Assembly (NCBI GenBank): GCA_037974965.1
Contig: JBBPFI010000004.1
Span: forward strand, 2,153,290 to 2,217,289
DNA: 64,000 nucleotides
Direction of reading: 5' to 3'
DNA from: Dacryopinax spathularia
Lineage: Eukaryota > Basidiomycota > Dacrymycetes > Dacrymycetales > Dacrymycetaceae
Part shown: piece after piece, positions 34,604 to 45,849 of the stretch
Numbering within the stretch: the first letter of the stretch is position 1
How the letters are laid out: each line of letters starts with the position of its first letter
Translations under genes and position numbers: made by a program
The notes under the pieces: generated by a model
Told to the model about the DNA's origin: nothing
Database searches by the model: none
Seen by the model: the letters and a program-made list of their open reading frames with translations, nothing else

Positions 34604-36686
34604 ATGATGATGAAGCTCATCCCGCTCTTATCGTCCATCGTCGCCCTGGTGCCGTCTGCGTCAGCTTGGCTCACCGCTGCAGATTCCCAGCGACTGTACG
34701 ATCGCATGTTTCAAACGGCCCTTCGCGGGACGCGTTATCGTAAGTTGTGCTGCCCCGCTTCTTCCGCGAGCCTTGCCATGAAAGCGAGCTGATGTGCTGT
34801 ACTGCCCATCCAGCCGGAAGCCCTCAGCAGCTCACCATGCTGGATGCTATCGCCGACTCCATGAAGGTTGCGGGCTTGACCGTTGATACGATCAACTACA
34901 CCATGTACAGGTTCGTTCTTCCCTGTTTGTGTATCGCGTCAACGACCCACAGCTAACGGATGAATAGGTGGGACCCTGTCTGGTGGTCGGTTTCGGCTTG
35001 GCTTACGAACGGCACTGAGGTCGTCTTCCCTACTACTGGATACTGGCCGTATTCTGGCAACACGGGCATCAAGGGGGTCACCGGCAAAGCCCATGATGCG
35101 GGATCGTATGCTATTAACGAGGCGACGCAGACTGCCAATTTCTCGTCTCTGAATCTCAAGGGTCTAAGCCAGGGCACAATTGCCTTCTTCGACAATCCGA
35201 CTGTGACGAAGAACTACAGTGCGCCGGATTATGCTCTCTTCGGTACCGCAAGGAATGACTCGCCTAGCACCATTCCTGAAGTCAGTCGTCGTGAAAGCTT
35301 GACTGTGAAAGGCTCATCATCTTCATAGCTCGGCAACCTCACGAACGCTCATTGGATCTCTGCCAAGTCGCTGAACTACACCCGTACGTATCCTACGTTG
35401 TTGGAGCGATTGTAATCAACAATTGTGCAGTGATGAATCAGATGAACGTTTCGGCCGTGATCGCCTCTTGGGTCGACATTTCGGACGAACAGGGCTCCCT
35501 TCAATGGCTCCCTCAGCAAGCCCCACCGGGCAACCAAACGACCAACTGTCCCGCAATCTACGTCGGAAACTCGACCGGTGAGGCGATTCGAGGGCTCATC
35601 GCATCTGGCCAAATCGAGAACATCACTGTGGTACTCGACGCGCCTAGTACAGCGGATCCCACATACACCCTCATCGGCCATGTCGAAGGCACGAAGGGAG
35701 CGAACGACACCATTCTTGTCTATACACATAGTACGCAAAGCTGTGGGGGATGGACTGCGCGGTATGCTGACTAGATGTAGGCGATGGTCCTTCAATCATC
35801 GAGGAGAATGGGCCCATCATGCTGTTGACAATGGCCGAATACTTTGCTCGCAACAAGCCGGGCATCAACCTGGATTTCGTCATGACCACCGGCCATCTGA
35901 GTGCGTATCTCGGCTTGTCTTCAGAAGGCCTCGCATATTCATACCTCTATCACCACAGGTGGCGGCAAATTGAATGAATCAGACTGGATGGGCACTCGAC
36001 CCAATCTCGTTCGCAACGCTCGCGCATCCTTTAACACTGAGCACCTCGGTGCGATCGAGTGGAAGGATATCCAGACGTCCAATGGACCCAGCTGGCAAGC
36101 TACGGGACGGTTCGAGCCTATGTGGACTTTTGCGTGCGTCTTCCCTCTACTCCAACTTGTTCCCCTCCCAGCCGATGTACCTTGCTCCACCGCGTACTGA
36201 CACGTCGTTCGTCGCAACATAGAAACGACTCTTCATACTCCAACAACATGCGCCAGATCTACCTTGATTCCTTCAACGGTTCGCCTGAAACACTGCGGAT
36301 GGCCCTGCTCGATCCGTTGATCGTAGGCGGCAAGCGTTCGCAATGGTACGGCGTGGGCGGATCGAGCACGCTGGGGTACAGTAACATTCCGACCGTTGGG
36401 TGCGTATTCGTCTCGCTTTCTCGACTCTCCCTCTGCCTAACCCTATCCTCGCAGGATCATCCCTCAGCCCGACTACCTCTGTACGTTACTCTATCTTTCA
36501 TGTTCTTGGGGCTCATCATGACCATGATCAACAGGGTCGGCCATGATCGATGGAGGTTGGTCCAAGTACGATCACGGCCAAGCCATCGCGCAGCTCGAAG
36601 CGCTGATCCAGGCGATCCACACTCTCGACAGCCAGTACATGGCAGGGACTCTTCCCGCAAGACCCGCTCAGCCCGCCTTGGCGTGA
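34604..36686 (+). CDS. Secreted M28-like metallopeptidase (tentative)
   Basis: A many-exon gene (about eight). The N-terminus (MMMKLIPLLSSIVALVPSAS-AW) is a signal peptide, so the product is secreted or vacuolar. Exon 1 34604-34739 joins 34814 to give GTRYPGSPQQLTMLDAIADS, the opening seen in M28/M20 exopeptidases. A PA-like middle segment follows (ASWVDISDEQGSLQWLPQQA). The metal centre region reads ILVYTHSDGPSIIEENGP, with His/Asp and a Glu pair in M28-like order, then FVMTTGHL. The second part holds GPSWQATGRFEP. The gene ends at TGA 36686 after QYMAGTLPARP. Because the HxD and EE spacing is not the textbook one, loss of peptidase activity or another hydrolase role is possible. Substrate unknown. 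Confidence 0.6.
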
Positions 36687-38347
36687 TCGACGTGCTGCGA
36701 GGCGCAAAGTAAACTAATCAGGCGCGACTGCAACGGAAATAACAGTCTGGATGAGTACACCGGACTACGAGGGCTGTCTTTTGCGAATATTCGGACAACT
36801 AAGAGTAGGAGTCGGCTAGCAGTGTATGTACGTAGGTAGCCAGCTTATGTATCTTCGCTATGGCCTTGTGAGACCTTACCCGAACTCGTAAGCCACCCAA
36901 TAAGATGGATCACAACGCAGTGGGGAACCGAAGGCGGCACCTTAGGGAGTATCGTCTCTTTCATCTGGCATTTGTAGATTAGGTATTGTACATGTACAGG
37001 GCCTCAGGACGGAGACCAGACCGGCATATCTCTACAACGATCGTGCAGCCACCTTCTTCCTCCCCGTCCGCATTCTGTGGTCATACGCTCTCGCATGCGG
37101 GTCCGTATGTTGGTGGCTAGTCGGCCGTGCAGCGTCCTTGCTTGTTTGCTTGGATGATCTGCAGGACGCTCTACTGGATGCTCTGAGAGGCCCGCCGTAC
37201 TGTTGACTCGGGAGAAATCTACAACGGTGACAAAGCGATGGCAGCTCCAGACAGTGCCGCTGGAGGGCCCTTTGTTGGCGACTGCATCCATCTAGTCTGC
37301 CTTGGTTCCGCGGTGTATTGCGGATTGTCGCCATAGTTGGTGAACATCGTTGGTTGGATGCCTGCTGAGCTACACCTAGCGAAGGGAGTTGAGCAAGTCA
37401 GCCGGACGATACAGTGATATTCTTACCTTCTGGGGGAGGCGTACAAGGACGAAGATTTGTCCGCCTGCGAGAGCGTTGTGGACTTCTCCTTCCGACTGGT
37501 CCACAACACGTAGGGTGCACAGTTTTGTTAGCCGAAGGACTTCGCGCGCTCGTCAGATAAGTAAATCGGAAGTCGGAACGGTTCTTCGGGGACATATAAT
37601 CAGAGCCGATGTGGGCGCGCGCAATGCGGGGCGTGGCAGGGGATATTCTGTATTGTCTGATCCCTCTACGGCAAACGCAAGCAGCATACAGAACGGGGTC
37701 CTGCCGGATCTACAGTAGTCTGCGTTCTTTTCCGGCCGCGTCGTATTGGTCTCAGTTTGCAGAATAGGTGATAGGGCGATAACAGAATGGAGGGCGGGAG
37801 GATAACGGTATGCGGCCTGGACGAGGCAGGATTTGGCATCGCGACCTCGACGTTGACGAAAGGCTTCCTGCTGCGGAGCGTTGGTAAGAAAAACATGAGG
37901 ATTTAGACATCGGAAGGTGAACGTACCATACAGAGCAGGAACAAGGTGGATGGCGTCTCGTATTTCTGCCCAAGAGCCAGGACAGGTAACGAAGGGCCTC
38001 GCTTCTCTCAGGGGTTGCCGGCGTTTGGAAGGTACCGCCCGCTAGCACGCGCTCGACCATGTCAAGGCGAGTACTGGGAGAGACATGTAGTTGTCGTCCG
38101 CCGTCATGGGCCCGATGCCGTGGTTCGTACAGCGTGGGCTGCTCCGATGCCACTGCAGCGCTGTCTCTCGCCGGGCTGGCATCATCCGCGACGCTGAACC
38201 GGCTCAAGCCTGTGCAGGGGACCCGCCGTGCCCAGGCAAACATCAGTCACGTCGATTCGTATTTGCGTGCATGGGTTTGTCGGGAGGCAAAAGGCGTCGC
38301 TTGTCGCCGGCATGGTTAATACAGAAGAGCTAAAGGCGCACATCACC
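36687..38347. other. Intergenic, no gene recognised
   Basis: 1.6 kb with only short overlapping frames on both strands and no supported gene. Confidence 0.4.
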
Positions 38348-38843
38348 GATATCAGCCATGCCCACTCGCAGCGCACAAAGAGCGTACTCGCCTCGTAACG
38401 CGAACAAGTCCAACTATCTCCCGGACGATAGATTCGCTTTGGTCCGGCACGCGCCCAAACCGAACTCGGACGGTGAGTATCGGAACGCCGGACCAAAGTA
38501 AGTCGACCTGCTTCGCTTCGGGCGGGGCCAAGCGACCGGAGCACTGAGATCGCACGTAACGGGAATAGGAACGCGTAGTACTGCGACGGGTACTACCAGA
38601 ACACCGGGGGAAAAACGCAGTACGGCGATAGTTGTGTCAATACTGGCGGTGGCGGCAAGCCGGGAGATCGGGGTGCTGAACTCGCATGTAGCGGGAATAG
38701 CAACACGTATGTATTACTGTGGCGAGTACTACGAGAACACCGGTGGCGACTCGCAGTACGGCAATGCTTGTGTCAATACTGGCGGCGAGCAGAAGAGCGG
38801 AGGACAGCGGCGGCCAGGCGGGAAGTATGGAAGACGTCGATAG
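38348..38843 (+). pseudogene. Decayed, internally duplicated copy of the YxNTGG small gene
   Basis: Homologous to 14566-14264 and about 60 nt upstream of it (shared GATATCAGC...ACTCGCCTCGTAACG leader). The start codon is lost: AAG at 38406-38408 where the relative has ATG, followed by SNYLPDD. The splice pair survives (CCAAA|GTAAGT...GGCCAAG|CGAC). Downstream, an in-frame TAG precedes YCDGYYQNTGG. The C-terminal module then occurs twice: first YYQNTGGKTQYGDSCVNTGG, and after a GNSNTYV-encoding stretch in another frame, a second block reading YENTGGDSQYGNACVNTGG up to TAG 38841-38843. Three kinds of damage (start, nonsense, frame) argue for a pseudogene. Confidence 0.65.
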
Positions 38844-40409
38844 CCCCCTGCGACTCTGGACTACGCAAGGAGCGAACCGGTCGACGAATCGGTCGACGAA
38901 ACGGTCCGCACTGCTGATCTCGATGGGGTCAGGCGATGAGTTGACGGGACTCGAAGAGCTGCGTTGTGCGCTATGTCGTTCTCAGTCGTCGTCTGCCTTC
39001 GTTGTTGAGCTGTTTTGATATGAGGAGCTCACTGGCGGGAGTTCGACTCCCATGGGACCATCACCTCGGGCCAGCTCGTTTAACTCGGAGGCTGGAGAAG
39101 CCGCCCGCTTCCTCGTTCGCCAGAAGGTTCTGCTCTGTATCCGGCGATCTCGATGGCAAAGGGAGACAGGTATGAAAAGCACGCCGAGGACACTGGAGGA
39201 CATCAGTTACTGAGAGTACGAACAGAGTGCAAGCATGCGCACCTGTTGGACACTCGCATCCCCGGTCAACCCGAAGCCTAATCGGTCATCGTCTTAGCAC
39301 TCCGATTCGTATCCCGCACACGTCTTCAATGCCGCAGAAAGGTTCGTCTTGCGATACAAGAAAGACACAAGTGCCGAGGTGAAGTAGTGAACCAGTCGTA
39401 GAGGATCAAACAAGAACGACGAAGCCGGTTGCGCGTCTGCCTCTCCTGAACCCGTACTGCTTCTGTACCAAGCCGGTTTGCTGTGGTCCGAATCCAGCTC
39501 ACATGTCGCAAGAGCATCGACTGTACCATCCGATTGGACCGACTCCTGCTGGACTGGGAAGGGTGCATGCAAGTCCTTCTACGCCAATTGAGAGTGGATT
39601 CTGTGCGACCGAAACCGAAATCGATTTCGCGATCGGACGGCAGCTCGAGTCCGTTTGCAAGGTGTGTTGGCGTGTCCGACTCGAATCTCGTGAGCAAGGT
39701 CAGTTTGGTCGATACCTTCCTCTACTGATGTCATAATTGATGCGGCAGGCCAAGGTTTGTAGGACCGATCGATTCTGAGGTCGAATAACAGCACGCCCAT
39801 TGTTTGGTTCATCAACGCGTTCGTTGTCGCTTTGTTTGTCGCCATCGAATTCCACAGAACCATACCAACGTTCGACGCACCCCGCCAATCAGCGACGTTG
39901 TTCCTTTTCGACAATCACATGCCACGGGTCGGAGTGGAGCACCGCCACTGAGCGTGCTTTTCGTGGGGTCTGCCCTGATCAATGACGAGCAAAGACGGTC
40001 ACTCAGGCGCTTGTGGCTCACTTGCATCGGCTGGGCTCCTCATCTCATCTCGCCTAACCGATCCTCCCCTCTTATGCATATCACGGGAATAACCCCAACT
40101 GAACCCGATATGGCAAAGGGAGGGAGACTTGGCGCTTTCCTACTCTGGCCTATTAAGGGATCGCCAATGAGCGGACGACGTCACTGTCCGCAGTCTGAGT
40201 GCGTCACGATGATGCGTCCATAGCCCCCGAATACCGTTAGGCCGCCAATATCCACCGTCCAAATCTGAATGCTGATATCCAGTATTAATAGGGCATTCGG
40301 TGGTGCTACCCAGGATTGCACTTGAAACGACCCCCTCATTCACGACACCCCACGCACGCATATACGCATATACGACCTACACACTCTAACGACTCTTTGA
40401 ACAAGCAAA
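38844..40409. other. Intergenic, no gene recognised
   Basis: It contains a small repeat near 38877-38908 (CGGTCGACGAA-like word three times). No gene is supported. The last part is the promoter region of the HAM1-like gene. Confidence 0.45.
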
Positions 40410-42944
40410 ATGGATCGGACTTCATCGATTATCGCTGCTTTCTCGGCGGGGAAGTTTCCGAGTACGAAGCAGACGATCCAATGGCTCGACTGGCTCGAAC
40501 ACTCGCCGCTCTTACAGCTGAACGATAAGCTGTCCGCGCATACCGATGACCCCGAGCCGGTTGGGACGTTGAGCGAGGAAGGCGAGGTGCTCGTCAAAGA
40601 CTTGAGGAAGCTCGTGTCGGTGTACAAGGATGTGATCAAGAGCAAGAATGGCGACGACGTTCTACAAAATGCGCTCTGGGAACTGGGGCAGACGCAGACG
40701 GACGACGGGACGAGCGGAGAGGGCGCTGAGGCGCAGGACGACGCGATCGCTTTCCGCCAAGCGCTCTCCGACCTCGTCGGGGACGTCTTCTCCCATTTCG
40801 CTGGCGAGGGACACGCGCTCTTTGCCGACTTTGCGTCCTTCTCCCGGGGCAGCATGGCCGATGTGGCTGAAGCGATCGAGGGCGGCGCCCGGACCGTGAA
40901 GGACAAACTGCGCGAGACGGAGGAGGAAGTGCAGCAGGGGAAGCGCGATAACCTGGGTCGGAGCAAGGCCGCGCAGCAGGAGGCGGAGGAGAGGGACGCG
41001 AGGCAAAAGTTTGAGCATGGGATGGACCAGGCGAAGGAGGTTGGCTCCAGCGCGATTGGCGTCGCTCAGGATGCCACTGCCAAGGTGCAGGAGGTTGGCC
41101 AGAAGGCGTCGGATCGTCTTGATCAGTCATTGTGGAAGGTGCGCATTCTTCATCATGTCCTCATTTGCATGCACTGACGTTATTGTAGATCTGCGAACGC
41201 GCACAAAAAGACGACAACTACCGCCGGAACGTCAACACCGTGCTCGACATAGCGCACAAGTGGGTCGCGCGCGGGATCGACAAAGCCTCCAAAGCCTCCG
41301 CCGCCGCCGACCCGGAAAGCGACACGAGCATGGAAGACCAGATCGCCGAGCTGGTGCAGGACAAATCTGGCAAGCTACCCCAAGCGCTACACGACCTTTG
41401 CACGCTCGTCGAGCGGTTCGCGGGCGGGAAGAGCCTTGACCAGCTGTATGCGCGGGCGAGCCAGTGCGCGGCTGATATTCGTGAAGACCCGGATTTGAAG
41501 AAGTACTGGGACGACTATGAGGCTTATGTCCGCAAGTGCCTGAACGAGCCTGGGTATATGCGCTCGGACGAGGCGACCAAGCGAAGCGAGGAGCTCAAGG
41601 AGAGGAGGAAGGAGCTCAGGGACGGCGATTCGGACAAGGCGAGGAAATGGAAGTCGGACGTGGACGCGTTCTGGACCGAGTATGACGAGTTTGGCGAGGC
41701 GGTCAAGAATGATGGCGATCTTGAGAAGCTGAGGAAGGCGCATGTCGCTGTTGCGAAGGACTTGGCTAGTGTCGCCGGCGAGGTCGCTCTGGCTGCCGCT
41801 GGGCAAGGGAAGTGGGTCTGGCAGGATATCGTCAATGCCTGGATCCCGAGGCTATTCCAGATTGTCAAGGACATCCCACTGCCGAGGTACGTTGACCACG
41901 CCAATATCTGTGATACCAATACTGACTGGTGCCTGTAGGACCGAGTACGTCGACGCGAAAGCCGAACTTGTCCTCGAGAACGTCGACATCTCCTCCCTCA
42001 AGATCTTGCCCGGCCACGTCTCTCTCAGCCAAACGACCAACATGGAGATCGATGCTCCCTCCAAGGGCTCAAGCACGACCGACGTCTCCACCCAAACCCA
42101 CATCGCCTTTACTGGCGTGCAGCTCAAGCTCGAGAACGTCAGCTTCTACTACAGGGACAAGACGAGCTCCTTCCTGCTCAACCCGGTCACCGGCCTGCTC
42201 GACGTCTCCCTCCCGCCAAGGGGCATCGACCTCGAGGTGGACGTGTCGCTCATCCCGACCGCTTCGGGCGGCAAGGAGCGCGAGGACCGGTACGGCTTCC
42301 ACAGGATCAACAAGGTCACTGCGCACCTGCACGACCTGGACGTCAAGGTGCGCGAGTCTAACATGCCCGTGACGATCACCGTCTTCGGTCCTATCCTGCG
42401 GAGCGGCGTTTCCTATGCGCTCAAGAAGATCCTGGAGGAGCAAGTCCGCGTGGGACTCGAAGCGGCCGATTCGTTCGCCTACGACGTGCACAAACGCGCT
42501 TTGGTGTTCGACGACGCTGGCCTGCCGGGCGCAGCGGCTTATGTGGGCGGGTTCATCAGCAAGATCGGCGCTATCCGGAAGAAGCAGGCTGCGGAAAACA
42601 AGCCTGGCGCGCTGGACGGATTAAGGGTCACGAACGTCGGAGTGATCCGCGACGATCCCCGGGACGACAAGGCCTTTGCGGTCGGTGCTGGCCCGCAGAT
42701 CCTCAGCGGGGACAAGCACGGCCCGATCGGCAACTTTGCCGGTGGCCCGCCTCCGGTCGTCGCCAACGTGCAGGGCAAGGCCGAGCAAGGGAAGCAGCAA
42801 GCGCAGAGCACGCTCAAGCAGGTGCAGCAGAAGGCCGGGGAGGCGAAGGAGAAGGTTGTCGATTTCCAGCAGAGGGTGAAGGAGAAACGGGAGAGGGAGC
42901 TGAAGAGCGAAGGGTGGAGGAGTGATGCGTTCAACCTGGCGTGA
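40410..42944 (+). CDS. HAM1-like (DUF4449-type) fungal protein
   Basis: Three exons (40410-41138, 41189-41886, 41939-42944) give 810 residues. The first third is helical and charged. The middle carries long amphipathic helices (RSEELKERRKELRDGDSDKA). The last third is beta-rich and begins TEYVDAKAELVLENVDISSL, the pattern of the C-terminal domain found in large fungal HAM1-like proteins. It includes RGIDLEVDVSLIPTASGG and NMPVTITVFGPILRSGVSYA. It ends in a Gln/Lys-rich coiled coil (KAEQGKQQAQSTLKQVQQK). No signal peptide or membrane segment. The family is fungus-wide with no settled biochemical role; a lipid-associated scaffold is only a guess. The gene is intact with good codon use. Confidence 0.65.
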
Positions 42945-43455
42945 GCCGGTCGGTTTGTCTGCAGTGTTACGAATGTGTTCTGAGCATTGCTGTATTTGGT
43001 ATGTTATAGTATGAAGAATTTGAGGTTACATGCGAGATTGTGAGCGTGCCCGGGAATGATTCAGAATTATCGGATGCGATCCCTTCAGTATGTACTGTAT
43101 CGTTCCATCTCGGAAACTTTGAACCAGGACAACCTCTCCCAAATGATGACATGCCTATATCCCCATTATTCGCCTTCTCAGCCCCCAGCAACACCGGTGC
43201 ATAGTGTGGGCTAACCTCGATGCGCATGTGCGACAATACCCACAATTCGCTCGCCGAGGGAAGGCTGCAGTTGTACCCCGCAATGGTGCCCCGGATGACA
43301 ATTGTCGGGCCGAACTGCCAACCGGCGTTATGACTGTGGAACTCTCCACTTCGTCTTCACCCACATAAACAGACACAACATGACCGGCTCAGTTCAGCGT
43401 CGCCTTTGGTCACTATTAGGCTGCATATACCTCTCTTTCAGTGCTCATCGTTAGC
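42945..43455. other. Intergenic, promoter of the sulfatase
   Basis: About 510 nt between two genes on the same strand. No separate feature was seen. Confidence 0.4.
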
Positions 43456-45676
43456 ATGGCCAGTTCGAACAACTCTACGAACGGTCAATCGAGCCGAAAG
43501 CGGCCTAATCTGCTGGTGATCATCGCAGATGACCTCGTAAGCTCTGCAACATTCCCTTCGTCAGAACCCACGCTGACACCGCTATAGGGATTCAGCGATA
43601 TCGGCTGCTATGGGTCTGAAATCCAAACCCCCTCCATCGACGCCCTGGCATCCGAAGGACTCCGCCTCCTCAACTTCCACACAGCGGCCGCATGCTCCCC
43701 AACGAGGGCAATGATCATGTCAGGCACAGACGCCCACCTGGGTGGGTTGGGCGTGCTGATCGAGTATAAGAAGAGTGCGAAGGGCATGGAGAGGTGGTCG
43801 GGTAAGCCAGGTTATGAGGGGTTCTTGAATAGGGAAGTGGCGACCATTGCAGAGATCTTGGAGGATCAGGGATACTTTACCACTCTGGCCGGCAAGGTGC
43901 GTCCACTATACCGTCGTACGTTGTTATACAAGTGCTGATGTGAGACGCAGTGGCATCTCGGTATGCGAAACGAGGACGGTCCATGGGCGCGCGGTTTCCA
44001 GAAATCGTTCGCCATGCTCCCAGGCTGCTCGAACCACTACGCCTGGGAGCCAGTACTCGAGGGCGGAGATCCGGCCAATTTCATGGGTGGACGGCCCGTA
44101 CACGCTGAGAACGGGAAAAGGGCGGATATGTGCGACTCGCAGCTTCCCCGTCATCAGCATATATGCTGACCAGCTCTGACAGAAAGCCAAATAAGAGCCA
44201 GGACGGCGAGGATGGGTTCTACTCTACCGATTATTACACCGGCAAGCTGCTGGAATACCTCGAGGGCCGCTCGGAGGAGGAGAAAGAGAAGCCCTTCTGC
44301 GGGTTCTTGACGTTCTCTGCTCCTCACTGGCCTTTACAAGCACCCAAGAAGATCCGGGACAAGTACATCTTTCGTAACCAATTTGCGAACAGACTCTAAT
44401 GTGTGTGACAGGTACAGAGGCATGTACGATGATGGCCCAATCGCACTCCGCTCTCGCCGCCTAGCTAATCTCGTCAAAGCCGGTATAATAACCCCCGACG
44501 TAGTCCCACACGAGATCGTCGCCCCTGAAGTACCGCCCTGGGACGAATACAGCCCGCACGAAAAGGAATGCTCCAGCAGGGCGATGGAGGCGTACGCCGC
44601 TATGGTCGATTCGATTGACGAGAATGTTGGCCGGGTGGTGCAGTATCTGGAGGAGACGGGGGAATATGATGACACGATGATTGTGTTCATGTCGGACAAC
44701 GGTGCGGAGGGGTCTGCGCTGGAGGCTTTGCGTGAGTCCTGTTGTTTGCCACGAGAGCAACGAAGCTGATTAGGCGGTATCATAGCTGTAATAGGTGAGA
44801 AGCTGCTTCAGGTCATACACCAGCATTACGATAACTCGCCGGAGAACATCGGTAATTGGAACTCGTTCACCTGGTATGCTCCGTCCATGCCTCAAACTGA
44901 GGATCTCGAGGCTGATACATATGGCCAAAAGGCTCGGTCCGCTATGGGCGCAAGCCTCCACTGCTCCTTCTCGGCTGTACAAGTGCTTCCCTTCTGAAGG
45001 CGGGATTCTTGTTCCTTGCGTTGTGAAGCCGCCGAGAGGCGTGTTCAGAAATGAAGTTCTTGGAGGAGCAATGTCCCGCGCATTCTCGACTTGCATGGAT
45101 ATCGCCCCGACATTCCTGGATATGCTTGGCGTCACGCTTCCCAAAGCTCCGGCAGACATCAGTGCCTCAACCAAAGGAGCAGCAATGAGCAAGCGAGTGC
45201 TCCACCGCGGACGAGCTGTACATCCCATGACCGGCCGCTCGTGGCTGCCCTACTACTCCTCCGGTAACTTGGCCGATCCACGAGGCGGCGAAGAATGGGC
45301 GATCTACCCGTCGACCGTACCCGTCGGATGGGAGCTTTTTGCCCGTGCCGCTTTACGCAAGGGCAACTGGAAGATAGTGCACCTGCCCAAGTCGCACGGC
45401 GGTGCTGCGGAAGGAGATGATGGTTGGGAGCTGTTTGACGTTACTGCCGACCCAGGAGAGACGGTAGACTTGGCTTCTAGGGAGCCGAAGAAGCTGCAAG
45501 AGCTTCTCAAGCATTGGGAGGAATACGTGTTGGAGTATGGCATCGTCTGGGGCGACGGGGCGTATGAACCTGGGTTGCCGAAGGAAGATACGCCCGATTT
45601 CTGGAGAGATGACATGGCGGACCAAAAGGCCTGGATGCAGGCATTGCCAAGCAGCGTACCGGTGTTTGCGGTCTGA
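43456..45676 (+). CDS. Arylsulfatase-type sulfatase
   Basis: A type I sulfatase that hydrolyses sulfate esters with a formylglycine made from Cys. About eight exons; the first intron splits RPNLLVIIADDL from GFSDIGCYGSE, which together form the N-terminal metal site (DD). The catalytic signature is AACSPTRAMIMSGTDAH (C-x-P-x-R). GKWHLG crosses an intron near 43896-43950. HWPLQAP supplies a His and MSDNGAEG the distal metal-binding Asp-Asn. PFCGFLTFSAPHW precedes an intron near 44380. The C-terminal part has GNWKIVHLPKSHGG and LFDVTADPGETVDLA, typical of the C-terminal subdomain. No clear signal peptide: the N-terminus is MASSNNSTNGQSSRKRPN, so a cytosolic site is likely. Fungal enzymes of this type scavenge sulfur from choline sulfate, aryl or alkyl sulfates. 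Confidence 0.9.
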
Positions 45677-45849
45677 TTGTCAGCACCGCGGTGGTGCTTC
45701 TCATGAGTTTAGGAGGCAATGGAGATAGCAAGGACTGGTACTTCATGTACGCGAAGGGAACATTCCATTGAGCAGTTAATTGTACAGTACTCGAAGCCTC
45801 GTCATTGGCTCGATCCCGCGCGCACGGCCGTAATAAGCAGTACAGGCGT

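Noticed and set aside
39031-39060. tRNA B-box-like word (GAGTTCGACTCCC)
   Set aside because: No A box at the right distance and no cloverleaf could be folded by eye.
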